Assembly (NCBI GenBank): GCA_903847545.1
Contig: CAINDZ010000177.1
Span: 1 to 8,350 of the forward strand
Reading direction: 5' to 3'
DNA length: 8,350 bases
Source: an uncultured bacterium
Lineage (GTDB): Bacteria > Krumholzibacteriota > Krumholzibacteriia > LZORAL124-64-63
Shown: piece by piece, positions 5,564 through 8,350 of the stretch
Layout of the letters: each line of letters starts with the position of its first letter
How positions within the stretch are numbered: position 1 is the stretch's first letter
Program-made: the position numbers and the translations under genes
Notes under the pieces: model-generated
Told to the model about the DNA's origin: nothing
Database searches by the model: none
Seen by the model: only the letters and a program-made list of their open reading frames with translations

Positions 5564-8350
5564 ATGTCGTTGCATCGCCTTCTGTTCTGGGTCACGGCGC
5601 TGCTGCTGGCCGCCGCCCCGGCAGGCGCCCAGATCGTGTACGTTAATGAAGTCATGGCATCCAACACGGCCACGATTGTGGACGCATTCGGGGCCTACTC
5701 CGACTGGATCGAGATCCACAACGCCGGGGCCGCCACGGTGGACCTCACCGGGTACTACCTGACCGATGACCCCGCCCTGCCCGAGAAATGGCGGTTCCCT
5801 TCGGGAACCATCGCCCCGCAGGGATTCCTGCTGGTGTGGGCGACGGATCGGAACCTGGTCACGGCGGGTGGGCAACTCCACGCGAACTTCAAGCTCAGCG
5901 CGACCGGCGAACCCGTGCGCTTGACGCGCCCGGACGGCGTGTCCGTCGTCGACGAGGCGACGGCCCAGGCCCTGGCCACCGATGCCTCGCTGGCGCGCAT
6001 GACCGACGGCGGCGCCGTCTGGAACGTGGTCACCGTGGCCACGCCGGGGACCTCGAACGCGCCGCCGGTGCCCAGCGTGCCGATGCCCGCGTTCTCGACC
6101 GCACCGGGCGCCTATGCCGCCCCGTTCGCCCTGGGGCTGGCCGTCGCCCAGGCGGGCGCCGTCATCCACTACACGCTCGACGGCAGCGAGCCGACGGCGG
6201 CCTCGCCGACCTACACCGGCCCGCTGACCCTGACCGACCGCGCCGGCGACCCCGCGGTGTACGCGCTCATCCGCACCAATCCCCTGACCAGCGGCCGCGA
6301 AGCCTGGCACTTGCCGCGCGGCGAGATCACCAAGATCAACGTCGTGCGCGCGCGCGCGTACGCCGACGGGTACCTGCCCAGCCCGATCCGCACGGGCTCG
6401 TTCGTGGTCGGCACGCGCCTCGCGGCCAACGGGCTGTACCCGGTCGTGTCATTGGTCACGCAGCCGGCGAACCTGTTCGCCAACGACATCGGGATCTACG
6501 TGCCCGGCAATACCTACACGACCGGCAACACCGGCAACTACTTCCAGGAGGGCTCGGCCTGGGAGCGGCCCGTGCATGTCGAGATCTTCAACCAGGACGG
6601 CTCGCTCGCCCTGGCGCAGGACACGGGCATGCGGATCTCGGGCGGCATGACCGTGGCCCTGCCGCAGAAGACGTTGAAGCTCTATGCGCGGGACGAGTAC
6701 GGCACGCCCACGTTCAACCTCCCCCTGTTCCCGGACGTGCCCCTGTCGTCGTACAAGCGCTTCCGGCTGCGCAACAGCGGCAACGACTGGGGCCTGCGCG
6801 GATTCTGCGACCTGGCGAGCCACGAGATGTTCAAGTGCATGGGCATGGACACGCAGGCCGGGCGCCCGGTGATCCATTTCCTGAACGGCGAATACTGGGG
6901 CATGGCCAACCTCCGCGAGGAGTACAGCCGCTACTACTACGCGGGGCACTTCGACATGAATCCCGACGACGTCGTCGTCCTCGAGAACGACGGGACGGTC
7001 GACGACGGGCCGCTGGACGGCGCGACGCCGTATTTCGCCATGCTCGACTACATCGACCAGCACGACATGACGGACCCCGCGGTCTACGAGCACGTGGGCT
7101 CGCTGATGGACGTCGACAACTTCATCCGTTACTTCACGGCCGAGATCTACGTCGCCAACCGCGACTGGCCGGGCAACAACATCGTCTTCTGGCGGAAGAA
7201 CACGGCGACCTACGACCCGACGGCGCTGCCCGGGCACGACGGGCGCTGGCGCTGGTCCTTGAAGGACCTGGACCTTTGCTGGGGCGACACGGGGCTGGAC
7301 GCCCTCGGCCTGGCGATGGCGACGGACGGCCCGTATTGGCCCAATCCGCCCTGGTCGACGCGCCTGCTGCGCGGCCTGTTGCGGAACCCGACGTTCGAGC
7401 GGGACTTCATCAACAGCTTCGCCGACCACCTGAACACGACGTTCCAGCCGAGCCGGCTGCGAGCCATCATCGACCAGTACGCGGCGACGTACCGGCCGGG
7501 GAAGGCGGCCTGGCTGGCCCGCTGGGACCTGCCGGACGCGTTCGAGTCGACCGTGAACTCGATGAAGACGTTCACGCTGTACCGCCAGGCGGCGCAGCGC
7601 GGCAGCATCGTCTCGCATTTCGGCCTGGGCGGGACGATGAACATCACGCTGAACGTGAACGACCCGGCGCAGGGCAAGGTGCGCCTCAACTCGCTGCTCA
7701 TCGACGGCAACCTGCCGGGGCTCGCCAACGCTTCGCAGCCCTATCCGTGGAGCGGCGTCTACTTCCAGGGCAACCCCGTGACGGTGACGGCCCTGCCCGA
7801 ACCCGGCTACATGTTCGTGGGCTGGCAGGGCTCGGCCTCGACGCAGCCGACGCTGACCTTCACTCCGGGCGCGGCCGCGGTCTCGCTGACGGCGCTGTTC
7901 GCGCCCGATCCGGCGCCGCCGGTCGCGGTGCACGCGTGGAACTTCAACACCTTGCCGTTCGGGACGCTGGCGGCGGTGCCCGCCGACGTCTCACTGGTGG
8001 GACAGGCGACCATCACGTACCCCGGGACGGGAACCGGGTACATGGACGCGGTCGAGGGCTCGGCGGTCGGCGCCGAGGCGGGCGTGCCCGCCGGCGCGGG
8101 CCTGCGGATGCGCAACCCGTCGGACACGCGCGCGTTGCTGCTGGCGCTGCCGCTGAACGGCTTCGAGTCGGCCCGGCTGGAGATGACGCTGTGGCGGAGC
8201 TCCGAGGGTTCGCGCGACGTCGCGCTGCAGTACGCGTGCGACGAGGCGGGCATCGACTGGCATCCGCTCGGCAGCGCGATCGCGCCGACCGAGGCGCCCG
8301 CGCGTCATGCCTGGGAACTCGGGGGCATCGCCGGCGCGGCGAACAACCCC
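5564..8350 (+). CDS. Secreted multidomain CotH kinase-family protein with lamin-tail domain (3' end outside window)
   Basis: An uninterrupted frame of 929 codons that is still open at the right edge. Residues 1-22 form a type I signal peptide (hydrophobic run about 6-18, cleavage after AGA), so it is exported. Residues 24-134 are a lamin-tail domain (VNEVMASN, DWIEIHN, LTGYYLTDD). About 175-282 resemble a chitobiase/hexosaminidase C-terminal-like domain (IHYTLDGSEP, VRARAYADGY). About 290-675 are CotH-like: LPQKTLKLYARDEYG (366-380), RLRNSGNDW (401-409), FLNGEYWGMANLREEY (439-454), NRDWPGNN (532-539) and RWSLKDLDLCWG (563-574), with D534, D568 and D570 the likely catalytic or metal aspartates. 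About 688-780 resemble a divergent InlB-type repeat (EPGYMFVGWQG); about 787-929 is a beta-rich domain (WNFNTLPFG, LRMRNPS). CotH of Bacillus is a secreted-type kinase of coat proteins; the substrate here is unknown. A C-terminal sorting signal may follow beyond the edge. Confidence 0.9.
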   Translation, partial: MSLHRLLFWVTALLLAAAPAGAQIVYVNEVMASNTATIVDAFGAYSDWIEIHNAGAATVDLTGYYLTDDPALPEKWRFPSGTIAPQGFLLVWATDRNLVTAGGQLHANFKLSATGEPVRLTRPDGVSVVDEATAQALATDASLARMTDGGAVWNVVTVATPGTSNAPPVPSVPMPAFSTAPGAYAAPFALGLAVAQAGAVIHYTLDGSEPTAASPTYTGPLTLTDRAGDPAVYALIRTNPLTSGREAWHLPRGEITKINVVRARAYADGYLPSPIRTGSFVVGTRLAANGLYPVVSLVTQPANLFANDIGIYVPGNTYTTGNTGNYFQEGSAWERPVHVEIFNQDGSLALAQDTGMRISGGMTVALPQKTLKLYARDEYGTPTFNLPLFPDVPLSSYKRFRLRNSGNDWGLRGFCDLASHEMFKCMGMDTQAGRPVIHFLNGEYWGMANLREEYSRYYYAGHFDMNPDDVVVLENDGTVDDGPLDGATPYFAMLDYIDQHDMTDPAVYEHVGSLMDVDNFIRYFTAEIYVANRDWPGNNIVFWRKNTATYDPTALPGHDGRWRWSLKDLDLCWGDTGLDALGLAMATDGPYWPNPPWSTRLLRGLLRNPTFERDFINSFADHLNTTFQPSRLRAIIDQYAATYRPGKAAWLARWDLPDAFESTVNSMKTFTLYRQAAQRGSIVSHFGLGGTMNITLNVNDPAQGKVRLNSLLIDGNLPGLANASQPYPWSGVYFQGNPVTVTALPEPGYMFVGWQGSASTQPTLTFTPGAAAVSLTALFAPDPAPPVAVHAWNFNTLPFGTLAAVPADVSLVGQATITYPGTGTGYMDAVEGSAVGAEAGVPAGAGLRMRNPSDTRALLLALPLNGFESARLEMTLWRSSEGSRDVALQYACDEAGIDWHPLGSAIAPTEAPARHAWELGGIAGAANNP

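Noticed and set aside
5443..5762. Short rightward ORFs (67 and 87 codons) before and across the CotH-family start
   Set aside because: They are in other frames from the signal-peptide ORF, lack good ribosome binding sites and show no protein-like motifs.
6449..7933. A 494-codon leftward open frame opposite the CotH-family gene
   Set aside because: Composition is the Arg/Val/Ala/His-rich mirror of the real gene, with no domain or Shine-Dalgarno. The opposite strand shows clear family motifs throughout.
1..8350. CRISPR arrays, insertion sequences, tRNA or rRNA genes
   Set aside because: I saw no regularly spaced direct repeats, transposase motifs, terminal inverted repeats with target duplications, cloverleaf T-loop motifs or rRNA-like stretches.

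Overview
This is a GC-rich bacterial window (roughly two-thirds or more G+C) with strong third-position G/C preference. A leftward block (minus strand) carries the first codons of a gene running off the left edge (N-terminus MLDPK, possibly seryl-tRNA synthetase), then accA (acetyl-CoA carboxylase alpha subunit, 442-1422) and dnaE (DNA polymerase III alpha subunit, 1591-5241). A rightward gene (5564 to the right edge, still open at 8350) diverges from dnaE. The dnaE-accA order matches that of Escherichia coli and many other Gram-negative bacteria. The large secreted protein combines a lamin-tail domain with a CotH kinase-like domain, an architecture common in the FCB supergroup, including candidate phyla. 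A Gram-negative, possibly uncultured FCB-like lineage is therefore a reasonable guess, but it is an inference and not a taxonomic assignment.

Layout: 1-16, partial minus-strand CDS start; 17-441, non-coding, holding two minus-strand promoter candidates, a good intrinsic terminator and a possible small RNA of about 70 nt; 442-1422, accA; 1423-1590, accA leader with a near-consensus promoter and a 5'-terminal hairpin; 1591-5241, dnaE; 5242-5563, divergent intergenic region with an AT-rich regulatory patch; 5564-8350, secreted multidomain CotH-family protein, 3' end outside the window.

The leftward genes are core housekeeping functions: replication, the first committed step of fatty acid synthesis, and possibly tRNA charging. 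They are unlikely to form one simple operon, because accA has its own promoter and a terminator lies between accA and the leftmost gene. The rightward gene is an accessory surface or secreted protein.

The points most worth a second look are: (1) the secreted LTD/chitobiase-C-like/CotH/InlB-like protein, with recognisable kinase-type acidic motifs and a substitution in its nucleotide-loop-like segment; (2) the promoter-plus-terminator unit at 265-371, which looks like a small RNA with a C-rich, anti-Shine-Dalgarno-like loop or an attenuated leader; (3) an apparently complete PHP metal site and an unusual low-complexity insert in the C-terminal domain of DnaE.
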